The notes below the pieces were generated by a model. It was not told the origin of the DNA. It searched no databases and saw only the letters and a list, made by a program, of their open reading frames with translations. 64,000 bases of DNA, taken from positions 4,868,001 to 4,932,000 of the forward strand of contig NZ_CP056122.1 in NCBI RefSeq assembly GCF_018219455.1, given 5' to 3'. The stretch is from Moritella sp. 5. GTDB lineage: Bacteria; Pseudomonadota; Gammaproteobacteria; Enterobacterales; Moritellaceae. Of the stretch, positions 34,201-44,477 are shown in pieces. The first letter of the stretch is position 1; every line of letters begins with the position of its first letter. The translations under genes were made by a program, and so were the position numbers.

Positions 34201-34436
34201 GTCCAATTATGATGACAGTGGCAACCGTGATCATCGGCTTAATCCCAATTATGTATGGTGACGGTACGGGTTCACAGGTAATGCAACGCATCGCCGCACC
34301 TATGATTGGAGGCATGGCATCAGCGATCATTCTGACACTATTAGTATTACCTGCGTCTTTCTACCTGTGGAAATCCATCAGCTTAAAGTCCCAGATGATT
34401 GATATAAAGGAAGCAATACATCAAAAAAAGTCATAA
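31287..34436 (+). CDS. cusA: CusA copper/silver efflux pump (HME-RND)
   Basis: A 1049-residue RND proton antiporter with 12 membrane helices in two halves and two large periplasmic loops. The start IIEWSIHNRVMVLLATLIVLIYG and the following NTPIDAIPDLSDVQVIIKT are signatures of CusA/SilA-type pumps for monovalent metals. GAMVDGAIVMVENVHKH in helix 4 carries the acidic proton-relay residue. The Met residues for stepwise Cu(I)/Ag(I) transport could not all be placed by eye. It is translation-coupled to cusB. Confidence 0.93.
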   Translation: MIKKIIEWSIHNRVMVLLATLIVLIYGSFVIKNTPIDAIPDLSDVQVIIKTSYPGQAPQVVEDQVTYPLTTVMLSVPGAKTVRGYSFFGDSYVYIIFDDGTDMYWARSRVLEYLSQVTPNLPSTAKPALGPDATGVGWVYSYALTDTSGNHDLSQLRSIQDWFLKYELQTVPGVSEVATVGGMVKQYQISVNPDKLRSYQIPLSLITNAIKRGNQEAGASVIEMAEAEYMVRANGYISSIDDLKNIPLKLSNTGTPLLLGDVADIVLGPQMRRGVSELNGEGEVVGGIIVMRYSENARDVIAAVKDKLQTLQASLPEGVEIVPTYDRSTLIDNAVENLYLKLLEEFLVVIVVCALFLFHIRSSLVVLVSLPIGILVAFIVMSWQGINANIMSLGGIAIAIGAMVDGAIVMVENVHKHIEKTPLTDKNRWQIISKAAAEVGPALFFSLLIITFSFVPVFVLEGQEGKMFAPLAFTKTYAMAASAGLAVTLVPILMGYFIRGRVLPEHKNPINRGLIALYRPALAFSLKAPVLLLCIVIGLIAVGFYPVNKIGSEFIPPLDEGDLMYMPTTYPGISIGKARELLQQTNKLIKTVPEVERVWGKAGRAETATDAAPLTMIETFITLKPKAEWREGVTSESIRQELDKLVQFPGLTNAWVMPIKTRIDMLATGIKTPIGIKIAGEKLAEIEKIGKQIEKILLNVPGTASAYAERVVGGRYVKIDIEREKAARYGLNIADVQEVISTAVGGVNVTQTIEGLERYPVNIRYPQSYRDSIEQMKLLPLITPLGARIALSDVANIYVEDGAPMIKTENARPNGWIYVDIEARDLGSYVVDAQQAVAEQLVLPAGYSITWSGQYEYMQRAKETLSVVIPATLAIIVLLLYLAFRRVGEVLLILGTLPLAMIGGIWLLYLLDYNFSIAVGVGFIALAGVSVEIGVIMLVYLNQSLASAQAAGNFTKAKLQQAVMDGAGLRVRPIMMTVATVIIGLIPIMYGDGTGSQVMQRIAAPMIGGMASAIILTLLVLPASFYLWKSISLKSQMIDIKEAIHQKKS

Positions 34437-34483
34437 CGCATTCTGCCTTAATTTCGACTAGTTGATCGTCATTAATTTATTAA

Positions 34484-34506
34484 GCTGCAGTAGTACACGC
34501 TGCAGC
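34484..34506 (+). other. inverted repeat after cusA
   Basis: GCTGCAG and CTGCAGC arms extend through TTATT/AATAA, 48 bases past the cusA stop. There is no T run after it, so a terminator role is uncertain. The rest of the 283-base cusA-hemC gap shows no gene. Confidence 0.35.
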
Positions 34507-34719
34507 CTAATAACCCACAATATAAATCATTATCTTAACCTCTCCCTTACTTAACTATCACACCTACGCCCTCTGAATAACGTACTGTTTAGACCCAATT
34601 ATGTACGTTATCGCATGCTTAAATAAGGAGTATTATTTACAAATAACCTCATCTTAGATCAACCATTAACGGATTAAATCTGTTAATATTTAGCTAATCT
34701 AGTTAAATTTGGAAATAAA

Positions 34720-35658
34720 ATGGCTACTGAAACTCTAAGAATTGCAACCCGTAAAAGCCCATTAGCAATGTGGCAAGCTGAATATGTAAAAGCACGTCTA
34801 GAAGCGATTCATCAAAACCTTACCGTTGAATTAATCCCAATGGTAACCAAGGGTGACATCATTTTAGATACGCCTTTAGCAAAAGTGGGTGGTAAAGGTC
34901 TTTTTGTAAAAGAGCTAGAAATAGCAATGCTTGAAGATCGCGCCGATATCGCCGTGCATTCCATGAAAGATGTGCCAGTTGCATTTCCAGAAGGTTTAGG
35001 CTTAGAAGTTATTTGTGAACGTGAAGACCCACGTGATGCATTTGTTTCAAATACTTACCGTCAAATTGAAGAACTACCACCAGGTGCAATCGTTGGTACA
35101 TGTAGTTTACGCCGTCAATGCCAGTTGAGTGAAGCGCGTCCAGATCTAAAAATTATGGACTTACGTGGCAACGTAAATACACGTTTAAATAAGCTCGATA
35201 ATAAAAATTATGATGCAATAATTTTAGCGGCAGCTGGATTAAAACGTCTGGATATGGAATACCGTATTGCCAGCTACATTGAACCAGAGCAAAGCCTACC
35301 AGCAGTAGGACAAGGTGCTGTAGGCATTGAATGTCGCACTACTGATGAACGTGTAAAAGCATTATTAGCACCATTAAATGATGCGCTAACCAGTGATCGC
35401 GTGCTTGCCGAACGCGCAATGAACTTGGCGCTTGAAGGTGGTTGTCAGGTACCAATAGGTAGTTACGCGCTAATCGACGGTGATGAATTATGGCTACGTG
35501 GACTGGTTGGAAAACCTGACGGCACTGAAGTAATTCGTGCAGAAATCCGTGGTGACCGTAAAGATGCACGCCAGCTGGGACTAACACTTGCAGATAAATT
35601 ACTGGCACAAGGTGCAAAAGAAATTTTAGCGACTGTTTATAATAACGCTGACGCATGA
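34720..35658 (+). CDS. hemC: hydroxymethylbilane synthase (porphobilinogen deaminase)
   Basis: A 312-residue enzyme that joins four porphobilinogens in haem and sirohaem synthesis. The dipyrromethane cofactor Cys is in [12 protein letters not shown] (residue 242). Arg-rich substrate blocks [11 protein letters not shown] and [11 protein letters not shown] are present, and the catalytic Asp lies in [11 protein letters not shown]. The ATG follows GGAA. It starts the hemCDXY cluster; hemD overlaps its end by four bases. Confidence 0.96.
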   Translation: MATETLRIATRKSPLAMWQAEYVKARLEAIHQNLTVELIPMVTKGDIILDTPLAKVGGKGLFVKELEIAMLEDRADIAVHSMKDVPVAFPEGLGLEVICEREDPRDAFVSNTYRQIEELPPGAIVGTCSLRRQCQLSEARPDLKIMDLRGNVNTRLNKLDNKNYDAIILAAAGLKRLDMEYRIASYIEPEQSLPAVGQGAVGIECRTTDERVKALLAPLNDALTSDRVLAERAMNLALEGGCQVPIGSYALIDGDELWLRGLVGKPDGTEVIRAEIRGDRKDARQLGLTLADKLLAQGAKEILATVYNNADA

Positions 35659-36422
35659 AAATCAGGGCGCTAATCACTCGCCCACGCGTTAAAGGCGAGC
35701 AACTCGCTCGTCAAATTGAGGCAGCTAATGGGGCTGCCTTATGTTGTCCGTTTATCGACATATCCGCAGGACAGCAATTTAATAAAGTCAGTTCATTACT
35801 GGAAAAATTACAGCCTGATGACTATATTATTGCCATAAGCGATAATGCTGTAAATTATGCTAATAGCAGTTTAATACAAGAAAATAAAACGTGGCCACAG
35901 CATATCAATTACATAGCCGTAGGTCCAACAACAGCACTACGCTGGAAAAAACACGGTATAAATCACGCCAAAATACCCCAAACACATGATAGCGAAGGGG
36001 TGTTAAAACTACTTACTAATACGGCCGTAGAACATAAAAACATTGTTATTCTACGCGGTAATGGGGGTCGAGAGACGATGGCAGAAGATCTAATAAAACG
36101 CTCGGCTAACGTGACATATTGTGAAGTTTATCAACGTACTTCCCCCTACTACGAACCTGAGTTGTTGATTAATAAGTGGCAACAATTCGCCATTAATAGT
36201 GTTATTATCACTAGCGGTGAAATTCTGGGTAACCTAATAAAAACGATACCCTACACAGCGTTACCTTGGGTGCTAAACTTACACTTTATTGTTCCTAGCC
36301 AACGAATAGCAGCACTTGCTCATGCGTTAGGAATAGAACACGTCACCATTGCTAGTGGTGCATCAAATAATTCATTATTTAATGCTGTTAAGCAATTGGA
36401 TATGCAGATAGGAATAAGCTAA
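35655..36422 (+). CDS. hemD: uroporphyrinogen-III synthase
   Basis: A 255-residue enzyme that closes and isomerises hydroxymethylbilane to uroporphyrinogen III. The family is poorly conserved; seen here are [13 protein letters not shown] at the start, [29 protein letters not shown] and [11 protein letters not shown]. It overlaps hemC by four bases and abuts hemX, so one operon is clear. Confidence 0.88.
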   Translation: MKIRALITRPRVKGEQLARQIEAANGAALCCPFIDISAGQQFNKVSSLLEKLQPDDYIIAISDNAVNYANSSLIQENKTWPQHINYIAVGPTTALRWKKHGINHAKIPQTHDSEGVLKLLTNTAVEHKNIVILRGNGGRETMAEDLIKRSANVTYCEVYQRTSPYYEPELLINKWQQFAINSVIITSGEILGNLIKTIPYTALPWVLNLHFIVPSQRIAALAHALGIEHVTIASGASNNSLFNAVKQLDMQIGIS

Positions 36423-37562
36423 ATGACCGACAAGAAAAAAAACAGTCAAAATGCCAATACTAAAACAACCAACAAAGGCATTGTTGATTCATCAGACACG
36501 ATTACAACGGAAGGTAAGCCTGCAAGTAAAGCGGGTATTGTCACTGGTGCGGTGGCGATCCTGTTAACGCTAGGCCTTAGCGCAGGTCTCTATTATCATA
36601 GCCATCAGCACAGCCAACTGCAGCAACAAGTGTTAACAAAACTACAAGCACAGTTGCAAGATCAAAAAGACATACAACAATCATTACGTCAGCAACTAAG
36701 CGAAGACAAAGAAACTGTAGCCAGCCAATTAAAGAAAACGACGCAACAGCTTAGCCAGATCCAAGACAGTGAAAAGCTAACCGCGGCACAACTCGAAACC
36801 GTACAACTGGCGGTCGCGAACCTTAAAATGCGTAATCCTAATGAATGGATGCTCGCAGAAGCTGAATACTTAATTCGTATCGCAGGTCGTAAAATAGCCC
36901 TAGAACAAGATATTGATACCAGCTTAGCCTTATTATCATCTGCCAGTCGTCGTTTAACACAATTAAATGATCCGAGCTTATTACCATTACGCAAAGTGAT
37001 TGAACAAGATATTGCCACACTGACTAAATTACCGCGTATTGATCATGATGGGTTAGCACTGAAACTCGCGATTCAAGCAGAACAAGTGGATAATCTCGTA
37101 TTAGCAGGCCTTACTCGTCCTGATATCGTGAAAACAGACAGTACATTATCAAGTAATAGTTCAGACTGGAAAGCGAATCTCACCAAGTCATGGCAATCTT
37201 TCAGCGATAACTTTATCACTATCCGTCGCCAAGATAATTCAGTTGACGCCCTGTTATCACCACAAGCAGCTTGGTATTTAACTGAAAATTTAAAAACACA
37301 ACTGTTACAAGCAGAACTCGCAATATATCGTCAAGATCAAGCTAAATTCAAGCATGCATTGAAAACAGCAAAAACTTGGATTAAGCGTTATTACGATGTA
37401 AATCAACCCACAGCAAAAAGTATGCTGGCGAGTCTTGATACATTGAGCAAAGCAACGATTACAACGAAATACCCTGCAAAACTAAACAGTGCAGTACTGA
37501 TCCAGACAACCATCAGAGATCGTAAAATCAACGCATTAGCCAATAGCACAAGCACAAAATAA
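36423..37562 (+). CDS. hemX: HemX membrane protein
   Basis: A 379-residue protein with a basic cytoplasmic N-terminus, one membrane helix (GIVTGAVAILLTLGLSAGLYY, residues 38-58), a long coiled coil (residues about 65-135, many Gln) and a helical C-terminal domain. It keeps the HemX blocks MRNPNEWMLAEAEYLIRIA and LLSSASRRL. Although often named uroporphyrinogen-III methyltransferase, it lacks that catalytic domain; a scaffold role is more likely. Confidence 0.85.
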   Translation: MTDKKKNSQNANTKTTNKGIVDSSDTITTEGKPASKAGIVTGAVAILLTLGLSAGLYYHSHQHSQLQQQVLTKLQAQLQDQKDIQQSLRQQLSEDKETVASQLKKTTQQLSQIQDSEKLTAAQLETVQLAVANLKMRNPNEWMLAEAEYLIRIAGRKIALEQDIDTSLALLSSASRRLTQLNDPSLLPLRKVIEQDIATLTKLPRIDHDGLALKLAIQAEQVDNLVLAGLTRPDIVKTDSTLSSNSSDWKANLTKSWQSFSDNFITIRRQDNSVDALLSPQAAWYLTENLKTQLLQAELAIYRQDQAKFKHALKTAKTWIKRYYDVNQPTAKSMLASLDTLSKATITTKYPAKLNSAVLIQTTIRDRKINALANSTSTK

Positions 37563-37577
37563 ACGGAGGCAGATAAA

Positions 37578-38750
37578 ATGGTCAGATTTATAGTATTAAT
37601 CGCGCTGCTTCTTGCAGGTGCAATCGGTGCCCCATATTTAATGGGCAATAAAGGTTATGTGATGATTGCAGCTGGTGACTACGTCATCGATGCAACCGTC
37701 AGTAGTGCCGTTGTGATGGTGATTGCTTTCTACTTTACTTTATTAGGGTTTGAAGCATTAATCAATAAACTGACTCACAGCCTAGGTTGGTTTAATCGCT
37801 ATCATCAAGCACGCGCTAAAATACAAACAGAAAAAGGCATTTTAGCATTAGCCAGTGGTGACTTTAAAAAAGCAGAAACGTTAACTTTAAAAGCAGCCAA
37901 AAAAGCACAAGTACCCGTGTTAAATTACCTTGCCGCAGCGCAATCTGCACAAGGTCTCGGCAACGAAAAAAAACGTGATGAGTATTTATTATTAGCGCAC
38001 AAGAATGCAGATAAAAATACCCTTGCGGTCGAGATAACACAAGCTAAGTTGCAAATTGAGCAACAGCAATTTGAACAAGCATTTGCATCACTATCCGCGT
38101 TACATGATAAACATCCAAAGCATAAGGTAGTGCTAACGATGTTTAAAGCGGTCTGTATTGAAAGAAAAGAATGGGGACAATTACTCACGCTTATTCCAGC
38201 ATTACAAAAACAAAAATTACTTACCTCAGGCGAAGCTGATGAACTACGTAAACATAGTCATTTCCAACATTTAGGTGAAGTAGCCAAACAGCAAGGTAGC
38301 ACTGGATTACTTGATACCTGGAGCTCACTACCAAAAGCACTTAAACATGATGGCCGTTATCTAGCAGAAACAGTTAATCTGTTAATAGGACGTAACGACC
38401 ACCAGTCAGCTTATCTGCTGCTGATGGACGCATTAAGTAATGAACTGTATCCAGAACTGATCAGCCTAACACCCAAATTAAATCTTGGTGATTACCATGC
38501 GCTCATCGAACGTCTTAAGCGTCTGCAGAACACGCGTGAAGGCTCAGGTTTATTAGCTGTATGTATTGGTCAGTTAATGGTAAAAGAAGGTCGTTGGAAC
38601 GAAGCTGTAGAAGAGTTAAGCCAAGGTATCAGTCAATCGCCGTCTACCTCTGCGTATAGTGCACTAGCACACGCTTACGAAAAATTAGGTCTCGTTAATG
38701 ATGCAAATGCGACGTATAAAAAAAGCTTAAGTTATCATCAACAAGCTTAA
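37578..38750 (+). CDS. hemY: HemY, TPR-containing inner membrane protein
   Basis: A 390-residue protein with two N-terminal membrane helices (VRFIVLIALLLAGAIGAPYL and SAVVMVIAFYFTLLGFEAL) and then tetratricopeptide-like helices. It matches gammaproteobacterial HemY, which is unrelated to the Gram-positive oxidase of the same name. It follows hemX after 15 bases and ends at a bidirectional terminator. The role in tetrapyrrole metabolism is inferred from its operon. Confidence 0.88.
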   Translation: MVRFIVLIALLLAGAIGAPYLMGNKGYVMIAAGDYVIDATVSSAVVMVIAFYFTLLGFEALINKLTHSLGWFNRYHQARAKIQTEKGILALASGDFKKAETLTLKAAKKAQVPVLNYLAAAQSAQGLGNEKKRDEYLLLAHKNADKNTLAVEITQAKLQIEQQQFEQAFASLSALHDKHPKHKVVLTMFKAVCIERKEWGQLLTLIPALQKQKLLTSGEADELRKHSHFQHLGEVAKQQGSTGLLDTWSSLPKALKHDGRYLAETVNLLIGRNDHQSAYLLLMDALSNELYPELISLTPKLNLGDYHALIERLKRLQNTREGSGLLAVCIGQLMVKEGRWNEAVEELSQGISQSPSTSAYSALAHAYEKLGLVNDANATYKKSLSYHQQA

Positions 38751-38792
38751 TCGTACAACTCACAACTAAGCCAGTATTATATTTAAAATAAT

Positions 38793-38823
38793 AAAAAGCC
38801 GTAACATCTGTTACGGCTTTTTT
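38793..38823. terminator. bidirectional terminator between hemY and fre
   Basis: The stem AAAAAGCCGTAAC/GTTACGGCTTTTT with a four-base loop has A and T runs on both sides of two converging operons. Confidence 0.9.
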
Positions 38824-38846
38824 AATCCGAATACATTCATTATCAA

Positions 38847-39536
38847 TTAAATGAATTCAAATGCATCGCCATATAAATGTTCTTTAACACCTAGCGGTGC
38901 AAAGTCAGTACGCGCTGCACCAGCCATTTCAAAACGACCAGCAATATAAACATCACATGCAGCTAAATCAGCAACATCTTCCATCACGACTTTATGCACC
39001 TGGCCAACTTTACCAGACCATTGCTCTGGAGCAGTTTCGACAACAGGGATGAAAGTCACTTGTGGATGCGCATCAGCTAATTCTTGTGCCAACGAAAATG
39101 CATATAAATGCGATGCTTCACGCGCACCCCAATATAATGAAATAGGACGTTGATTAACTTCTACCGCACGCTCTAGAATAGATTTTGTGTAAGAGAAACC
39201 AGTACCGCCAGCAATCAATACTAAAGGACGCTCTGAGTCTTCTCTTAAACCAGCATTACCACCTGGTAGTTCAACTTCTATCGTGCCTGATTTTAGTCTT
39301 TCCACAACTTGCATTGCATATGAATTTTGTTCTGATGCACCAATGTGTAATTCTAAAATATCATCATTACTTGGGCTTGAAGCAATAGAAAATGGGCGCT
39401 TGTCGTCTTCTGCCATGACTACCATTAGATATTGTCCAGCCTGAAACTCAACCTTCTGCTCTGGTTTTAGTTTCACGTTAAATACAGTCTCAGTATACGA
39501 CTCTAACAACGTCACTTCACACTTAATTCTTAACAT
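38847..39536 (-). CDS. fre: NAD(P)H-flavin reductase
   Basis: A 229-residue flavin reductase. It shows the flavin site block RPFSIASSP, the GGTGFSYTKSIL nucleotide-binding loop, YWGAREASHLY and the C-terminal GDAFEFI. It makes free reduced flavin for iron reduction and other enzymes. The ATG at 39536 is preferred over 39566: it follows AAAGGGAA, and the product then aligns with E. coli Fre (233). It lies downstream of ubiD as in E. coli. Confidence 0.93.
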   Translation of the reverse strand: MLRIKCEVTLLESYTETVFNVKLKPEQKVEFQAGQYLMVVMAEDDKRPFSIASSPSNDDILELHIGASEQNSYAMQVVERLKSGTIEVELPGGNAGLREDSERPLVLIAGGTGFSYTKSILERAVEVNQRPISLYWGAREASHLYAFSLAQELADAHPQVTFIPVVETAPEQWSGKVGQVHKVVMEDVADLAACDVYIAGRFEMAGAARTDFAPLGVKEHLYGDAFEFI

Positions 39537-39597
39537 ATATTCCCTTTCAATCTCAATATCTGACAAGCACGAACTTTTATGATCTAACTCATTTATA

Positions 39598-41064
39598 TCA
39601 CAAAATCCCTAATTCGTCCCATAAATCATCGACTCGCTGCTTAACCTTCTCATCCATCACAATTGGTTCGCCCCATTCGCGATCTGTCTCGCCTGGCCAC
39701 TTATTGGTTGCATCCATACCCATTTTAGAGCCAAGACCAGAGACCGGTGATGCAAAATCTAAATAATCAATTGGTGTATGCTCAATCATTGTCGTATCAC
39801 GAGCAGGGTCCATACGGGTCGTAATTGCCCAAATCACATCATTCCAATCACGTGCATTAATATCATCATCACAGACAATCACAAATTTGGTATACATGAA
39901 CTGACGTAAAAAAGACCATACCCCCAGCATCACTCGTTTCGCATGGCCCGGATATTGTTTCTTAATTGTCACGATCGCCATGCGATAAGAACAACCTTCA
40001 GGTGGCAAATAAAAATCAACAATTTCGGGATATTGCTTTTGTAAAATAGGCACAAAGACTTCATTCAACGCAACTCCCAGTACCGCAGGTTCATCTGCAG
40101 GACGGCCTGTATAGGTAGAATGATAAATAGCATCTTTACGCATCGTAATATGCGTCACCGTAAATACAGGAAAAGAATCAGTCTCGTTATAGTAACCAGT
40201 ATGATCACCATAAGGACCCTCCTCTGCCATCTCGCCCGGCGCGATATAACCTTCTAAGATAATTTCAGCACCTGCAGGCACTTCAAGGTCATTGGAAATA
40301 GATTTAACTACTTCAGTACGACTACCACGTAATAAACCTGCAAAAGCATATTCAGATAACGTATCAGGTACCGGCGTTACGGCACCTAAAATTGTTGCAG
40401 GATCAGCACCTAGCGCCACAGATACAGGGTAGTTTTCACCAGGGTTTAGTTCTTGGAATTCTTTAAAATCCAGTGCACCACCACGATGCGATAACCAACG
40501 CATAATTAATTTGTTTTTACTCAGTACTTGCTGACGATAAATACCTAAATTTTGACGTTTTTTATAAGGTCCTTGGGTGATCGTTAAACCCCAAGTAATT
40601 AATGGGGCAACGTCTCCAGGCCAGCAATGCTGAATAGGGATCTGACTTAAATCAACATCATCGCCTGTTAACACTATTTCTTGACAGGGTGCTTTACGCA
40701 GCCTTTTCGTGGGCATATTAAGTACCTGTTTAAATATCGGTACTTTTTCCATTAACTCTTTAAAACCTTTCGGTGGCTCAGGCTCTTTTAAATAAGATAA
40801 CCATTCACCAACTTCACGCAGTTCACTGACGCTTTCACGTCCCATGCCCATAGCGACACGATCAGGGGTACCAAATAGGTTACCCAACACTGGCATAGTA
40901 TGACCTTTCGGATTTTCAAATAATAATGCCGGACCGCCTGCTTTTAATGTGCGATCGCAAATTTCCGTCATTTCTAAATACGGGTCAATTTCTTGATGAA
41001 TACGTTTTAATTCGCCTTTGCTTTCAAGTAAGGCAATAAAGTCTCTCAGATCTTTATATTTCAT
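39598..41064 (-). CDS. ubiD: 4-hydroxy-3-polyprenylbenzoate decarboxylase
   Basis: A 488-residue prenylated-FMN enzyme of ubiquinone synthesis. The start [22 protein letters not shown] and the [13 protein letters not shown] block are typical. The active-site Arg and Glu lie in the [16 protein letters not shown] stretch and nearby. The upstream in-frame ATG (41106) adds 14 residues not found in the family, so 41064 is used. fre follows after 61 bases. Confidence 0.95.
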   Translation of the reverse strand: MKYKDLRDFIALLESKGELKRIHQEIDPYLEMTEICDRTLKAGGPALLFENPKGHTMPVLGNLFGTPDRVAMGMGRESVSELREVGEWLSYLKEPEPPKGFKELMEKVPIFKQVLNMPTKRLRKAPCQEIVLTGDDVDLSQIPIQHCWPGDVAPLITWGLTITQGPYKKRQNLGIYRQQVLSKNKLIMRWLSHRGGALDFKEFQELNPGENYPVSVALGADPATILGAVTPVPDTLSEYAFAGLLRGSRTEVVKSISNDLEVPAGAEIILEGYIAPGEMAEEGPYGDHTGYYNETDSFPVFTVTHITMRKDAIYHSTYTGRPADEPAVLGVALNEVFVPILQKQYPEIVDFYLPPEGCSYRMAIVTIKKQYPGHAKRVMLGVWSFLRQFMYTKFVIVCDDDINARDWNDVIWAITTRMDPARDTTMIEHTPIDYLDFASPVSGLGSKMGMDATNKWPGETDREWGEPIVMDEKVKQRVDDLWDELGIL

Positions 41065-41087
41065 AAACAATTCCACGCTATTTTTTG

Positions 41088-41135
41088 AAAAAAAAACGCC
41101 ACACACTTGTTATAAAAACAAAATGTATGGCGTTT
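41088..41135 (-). terminator. terminator of rho
   Basis: On the minus strand, arms AAACGCCA and TGGCGTTT enclose a partly paired loop and are followed by a run of nine T residues. Confidence 0.85.
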
Positions 41136-41172
41136 ATTTTAAATATTAATCACAGACAGTTAACTTAAACGA

Positions 41173-42438
41173 TTATGATTTTTGCTTCTTCATTGCTTCG
41201 AAGAATTGATCATTGGTTTTCGTCATCGCCAGCTTATCAATCAGGAATTCCATCGCATCGATCTCACCCATTGGATGAATAATCTTACGTAGGATCCACA
41301 TTTTCTGTAGCTCAGCTTTATCTGCTAATAGTTCTTCTCGACGGGTACCTGAACGAGTGAAGTCAATCGCAGGATAAACACGACGTTCTGCAATCTTACG
41401 ATTAAGGTGTAGCTCTTGGTTACCTGTACCTTTAAATTCTTCGTAAATTACTTCGTCCATTTTTGAACCAGTATCAATCAATGCTGTTGCGATGATCGTT
41501 AAAGAACCACCTTCTTCAACGTTACGGGCTGCGCCGAAGAAACGTTTTGGACGGTGTAAGGCATTAGCATCAACACCACCAGATAAGATCTTACCTGATG
41601 ATGGCGTTACCGTATTGTAAGCACGTGCTAGACGCGTCACAGAATCAAGTAAGATGATCACGTCTTTCTTGTGTTCTACAAGACGTTTGGCTTTTTCAAT
41701 CATCATTTCCGCTACTTGTACGTGGCGGTTAGCAGGTTCATCAAATGTTGAAGCGATTACTTCACCACGTACCAAACGCTGCATCTCTGTTACTTCTTCC
41801 GGACGTTCATCGATAAGTAGAACCATCAATATCGCATCTGGGTGATTTAACGCAATTGAAGAGGCAATATTTTGTAATAACATTGTTTTACCAGCTTTCG
41901 GCGGTGCCACAATTAAACCACGTTGACCTTTACCGATCGGCGCACTTAAATCAAGAATACGTGCAGTAATATCTTCAGTACTGCCATTACCACGCTCTAA
42001 ACGAAGACGTTCATTCGGGTGGATTGGAGTTAGGTTTTCAAAGAGGATTTTATTACGAGAGATTTCTGGACGGTCGAAGTTAACTTGGTCAATCTTTAAC
42101 AGCGCAAAGTAGCGTTCGCCATCTTTTGGCGGTCTAATTTTACCGCCAACGGTATCACCCGTTCGCAAGTTAAAGCGACGTATCTGACTTGGTGATACAT
42201 AAATATCATCAGGTCCGGCAAGATAAGAGCTATCTGCTGAACGCAAGAAACCAAAGCCATCCTGCAAGATCTCTAAAACACCATCACCAAAAATGTCTTC
42301 ACCGCTTTTTGCGTGAGCTTTTAAGATAGAAAAGATGATGTCTTGTTTTCTTAAGCGAGCCAGATTTTCTAGACCCATAGATTCGCCCAGTTTTACAAGT
42401 TCAGAAACTGGTGTGTTTTTTAATTCGGTTAAATTCAT
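41173..42438 (-). CDS. rho: transcription termination factor Rho
   Basis: A 421-residue hexameric RNA helicase. The start [22 protein letters not shown] and the RNA-binding GFGFLRS block are nearly identical to E. coli. Walker A is APPKAGKT, Walker B is VIILLDS, and the Q/R-loop region includes [20 protein letters not shown]. The upstream in-frame ATG (42462) adds eight residues, so 42438 is preferred. A 270-base leader separates it from trxA. Confidence 0.97.
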   Translation of the reverse strand: MNLTELKNTPVSELVKLGESMGLENLARLRKQDIIFSILKAHAKSGEDIFGDGVLEILQDGFGFLRSADSSYLAGPDDIYVSPSQIRRFNLRTGDTVGGKIRPPKDGERYFALLKIDQVNFDRPEISRNKILFENLTPIHPNERLRLERGNGSTEDITARILDLSAPIGKGQRGLIVAPPKAGKTMLLQNIASSIALNHPDAILMVLLIDERPEEVTEMQRLVRGEVIASTFDEPANRHVQVAEMMIEKAKRLVEHKKDVIILLDSVTRLARAYNTVTPSSGKILSGGVDANALHRPKRFFGAARNVEEGGSLTIIATALIDTGSKMDEVIYEEFKGTGNQELHLNRKIAERRVYPAIDFTRSGTRREELLADKAELQKMWILRKIIHPMGEIDAMEFLIDKLAMTKTNDQFFEAMKKQKS

Positions 42439-42502
42439 AATGATGAGTTCGAGCTTATGCAACCTTTGCGTAACGGAATGTCAACCAAGGATAAAGTATT
42501 TG

Positions 42503-42585
42503 AATCAATGATCGAGTGTGTGAGCCATTAACTAAGTAATGAATCGATAATTTGAGTTATTAAATCAATGATTGGATCATTGATT
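42503..42585 (-). repeat. repeats in the rho leader
   Basis: The ten-mer AATCAATGAT occurs at 42503-42512 and 42563-42572, and its inverse ATCATTGATT at 42576-42585. The last two form a perfect 10 bp hairpin with a three-base loop. This may affect rho autoregulation; it is not a standard terminator. Confidence 0.5.
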
Positions 42586-42669
42586 ATGATGCCTGATTCG
42601 GCACGTAGAACAATAAACGAACGATGAAATTAGCATTTATAATTTTATTCGTCCACTGAATAATAGCAT

Positions 42670-42702
42670 ACTGACGAGATTAAAAAACAAAATCTCGTCA
42701 GT
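42670..42702 (-). terminator. terminator of trxA
   Basis: A perfect 12 bp stem ACTGACGAGATT/AATCTCGTCAGT stands ten bases past the trxA stop. The T run is short and broken. Confidence 0.65.
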
Positions 42703-42712
42703 ATTTTACATA

Positions 42713-43039
42713 CTACAAGTTTTCGTCTAGAAAACTTTGAAGTTGCGCTTTTGATAATGCGCCAACTTTAGTTGCCGCAACAGCACCGTTTTTAAATAAC
42801 AATAAAGTAGGAATACCACGGATACCAAATTTAGGTGGCGTACCTGAATTTTGATCGATATTTAATTTACCGATGGTTACTTTACCTGCGTACTCTTCAG
42901 CAACTTCGCTTAAAATCGGTGCGATCATTTTGCAAGGTCCACACCACTCAGCCCAGAAATCAACGAGTACAGGTAATTCTGAATTTAACACATCCATATC
43001 GAAAGCAGCATCGGTTAGCTGAATAATTTTGTCGCTCAT
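42713..43039 (-). CDS. trxA: thioredoxin 1
   Basis: A 108-residue thioredoxin with the redox motif WCGPCK at about residues 32-37 and the cis-Pro in [11 protein letters not shown]. It reduces disulfides in cytoplasmic proteins. It precedes rho on the same strand and is divergent from rhlB, as in E. coli. Confidence 0.97.
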   Translation of the reverse strand: MSDKIIQLTDAAFDMDVLNSELPVLVDFWAEWCGPCKMIAPILSEVAEEYAGKVTIGKLNIDQNSGTPPKFGIRGIPTLLLFKNGAVAATKVGALSKAQLQSFLDENL

Positions 43040-43148
43040 TTATTACTCCAATAAAAAATAATTTTGTTACTACATATATGTGGCACTCATTGCCCTATTT
43101 CAATAGATTTAAGTTCTTAATGCAAGCTTAACCTGATATGCTAAATAA

Positions 43149-44444
43149 ATGAGCAAAAAACATCTTACAGAACATAAGTTCTCCCAGTTTGGCCTTAATG
43201 CCGACGTACTTTCTGGGTTAGAAGCTTCAGGCTTCGAATATTGTACACCAATTCAAGCACTTAGTTTGCCATTTGCCATCCAAGGTAAAGATGTAGCTGG
43301 TCAAGCACAGACTGGTACAGGCAAAACTATCGCATTTTTGGCCGCTATTTTTCATCATTTATTGAAAACCAAACCAGTCGAAGATCGTCCAAAAAATAAG
43401 CCTCGCGCTATTATTTTAGCGCCAACACGCGAACTTGCAATTCAAATTCATAAAGATGCGTTACCAATAGCCAAAGCAACAGGCCTTAAAATGGGCTTGG
43501 TTTATGGTGGTGAGAGCTACGATATTCAACGTGAAAACCTTGAAAAAGGCGTAGATATCATCATTGGTACTGTTGGTCGTATCATTGATTTTGAAAAACA
43601 AAGAGCAATGGATTTATCGGGTGTTGAAGCATTAGTATTAGATGAAGCAGATCGTATGCTAGATCAAGGCTTCATTAAAGATATTCGCTATCTAATGCGC
43701 AAAATGCCAGAGCCAAAACAGCGTCTAAACTTACTGTTTTCTGCGACCTTTACTTGGGATATTCGTGAATTAGCTTATCAGCACATGAACGAACCAGAAG
43801 AAGTTACTGTAGAAGCAGAAAAAGTAACAGGCAGCAGTATTACTCAAGAGCTATTTCACCCGTCAAATGATGACAAGATGGCTTTATTACAAACGTTAAT
43901 TGAAGAAGAATGGCCAGAACGTGCCATTGTATTTGCCAATACTAAGCATAAATGTGAAGAGATCTGGGGCCACTTGGCAGCAGATAAACATCGCGTAGGT
44001 TTATTAACGGGTGATATTCCTCAGAAAAAACGTAATAGTATTCTAGAACAATTCACTCAAGGTAAATTAGACATTCTTGTCGCGACTGACGTTGCTGCTC
44101 GTGGTCTCCACATTCCAGCTGTAAGTCATGTATTTAACTACGATTTACCCGATAATTGTGGTGATTACGTACACCGTATTGGCCGTACCGGTCGTGCTGG
44201 TGCAGAAGGTCATTCAATTAGTTTCGCTTGTGAAAAATATATTTATAATTTACCCGCGATTGAAGAATACATTGAACATACGATCCCTGTTTGTCATTAC
44301 GATAAAGCCGCATTATTAACTGACTTACCACGACCGATCCACACTAAACGTGCTCGTCCGGGTAATTCAAGATCAATGAATGATCGTAACAAAACGCGTC
44401 GTACTGGCCAACGTCAGCATAATACGCATAACAAAACCCATTAA
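43149..44444 (+). CDS. rhlB: DEAD-box RNA helicase RhlB
   Basis: A 431-residue DEAD-box helicase, a partner of RNase E in the degradosome. It shows the Q motif ([10 protein letters not shown]), [23 protein letters not shown] (TPGR variant), DEADRML, SAT, and [10 protein letters not shown]. The basic C-terminal tail ([22 protein letters not shown]) is typical. gppA follows on the same strand. Confidence 0.94.
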   Translation: MSKKHLTEHKFSQFGLNADVLSGLEASGFEYCTPIQALSLPFAIQGKDVAGQAQTGTGKTIAFLAAIFHHLLKTKPVEDRPKNKPRAIILAPTRELAIQIHKDALPIAKATGLKMGLVYGGESYDIQRENLEKGVDIIIGTVGRIIDFEKQRAMDLSGVEALVLDEADRMLDQGFIKDIRYLMRKMPEPKQRLNLLFSATFTWDIRELAYQHMNEPEEVTVEAEKVTGSSITQELFHPSNDDKMALLQTLIEEEWPERAIVFANTKHKCEEIWGHLAADKHRVGLLTGDIPQKKRNSILEQFTQGKLDILVATDVAARGLHIPAVSHVFNYDLPDNCGDYVHRIGRTGRAGAEGHSISFACEKYIYNLPAIEEYIEHTIPVCHYDKAALLTDLPRPIHTKRARPGNSRSMNDRNKTRRTGQRQHNTHNKTH

Positions 44445-44477
44445 TTAAATAGTTTGTTTATAGATAAAGTGATTAGT

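Noticed and set aside
44454-44477. TTG start for gppA
   Set aside because: No ribosome-binding site fits it and the added residues have no counterpart in the family; the GTG at 44478 is preferred, with doubt.
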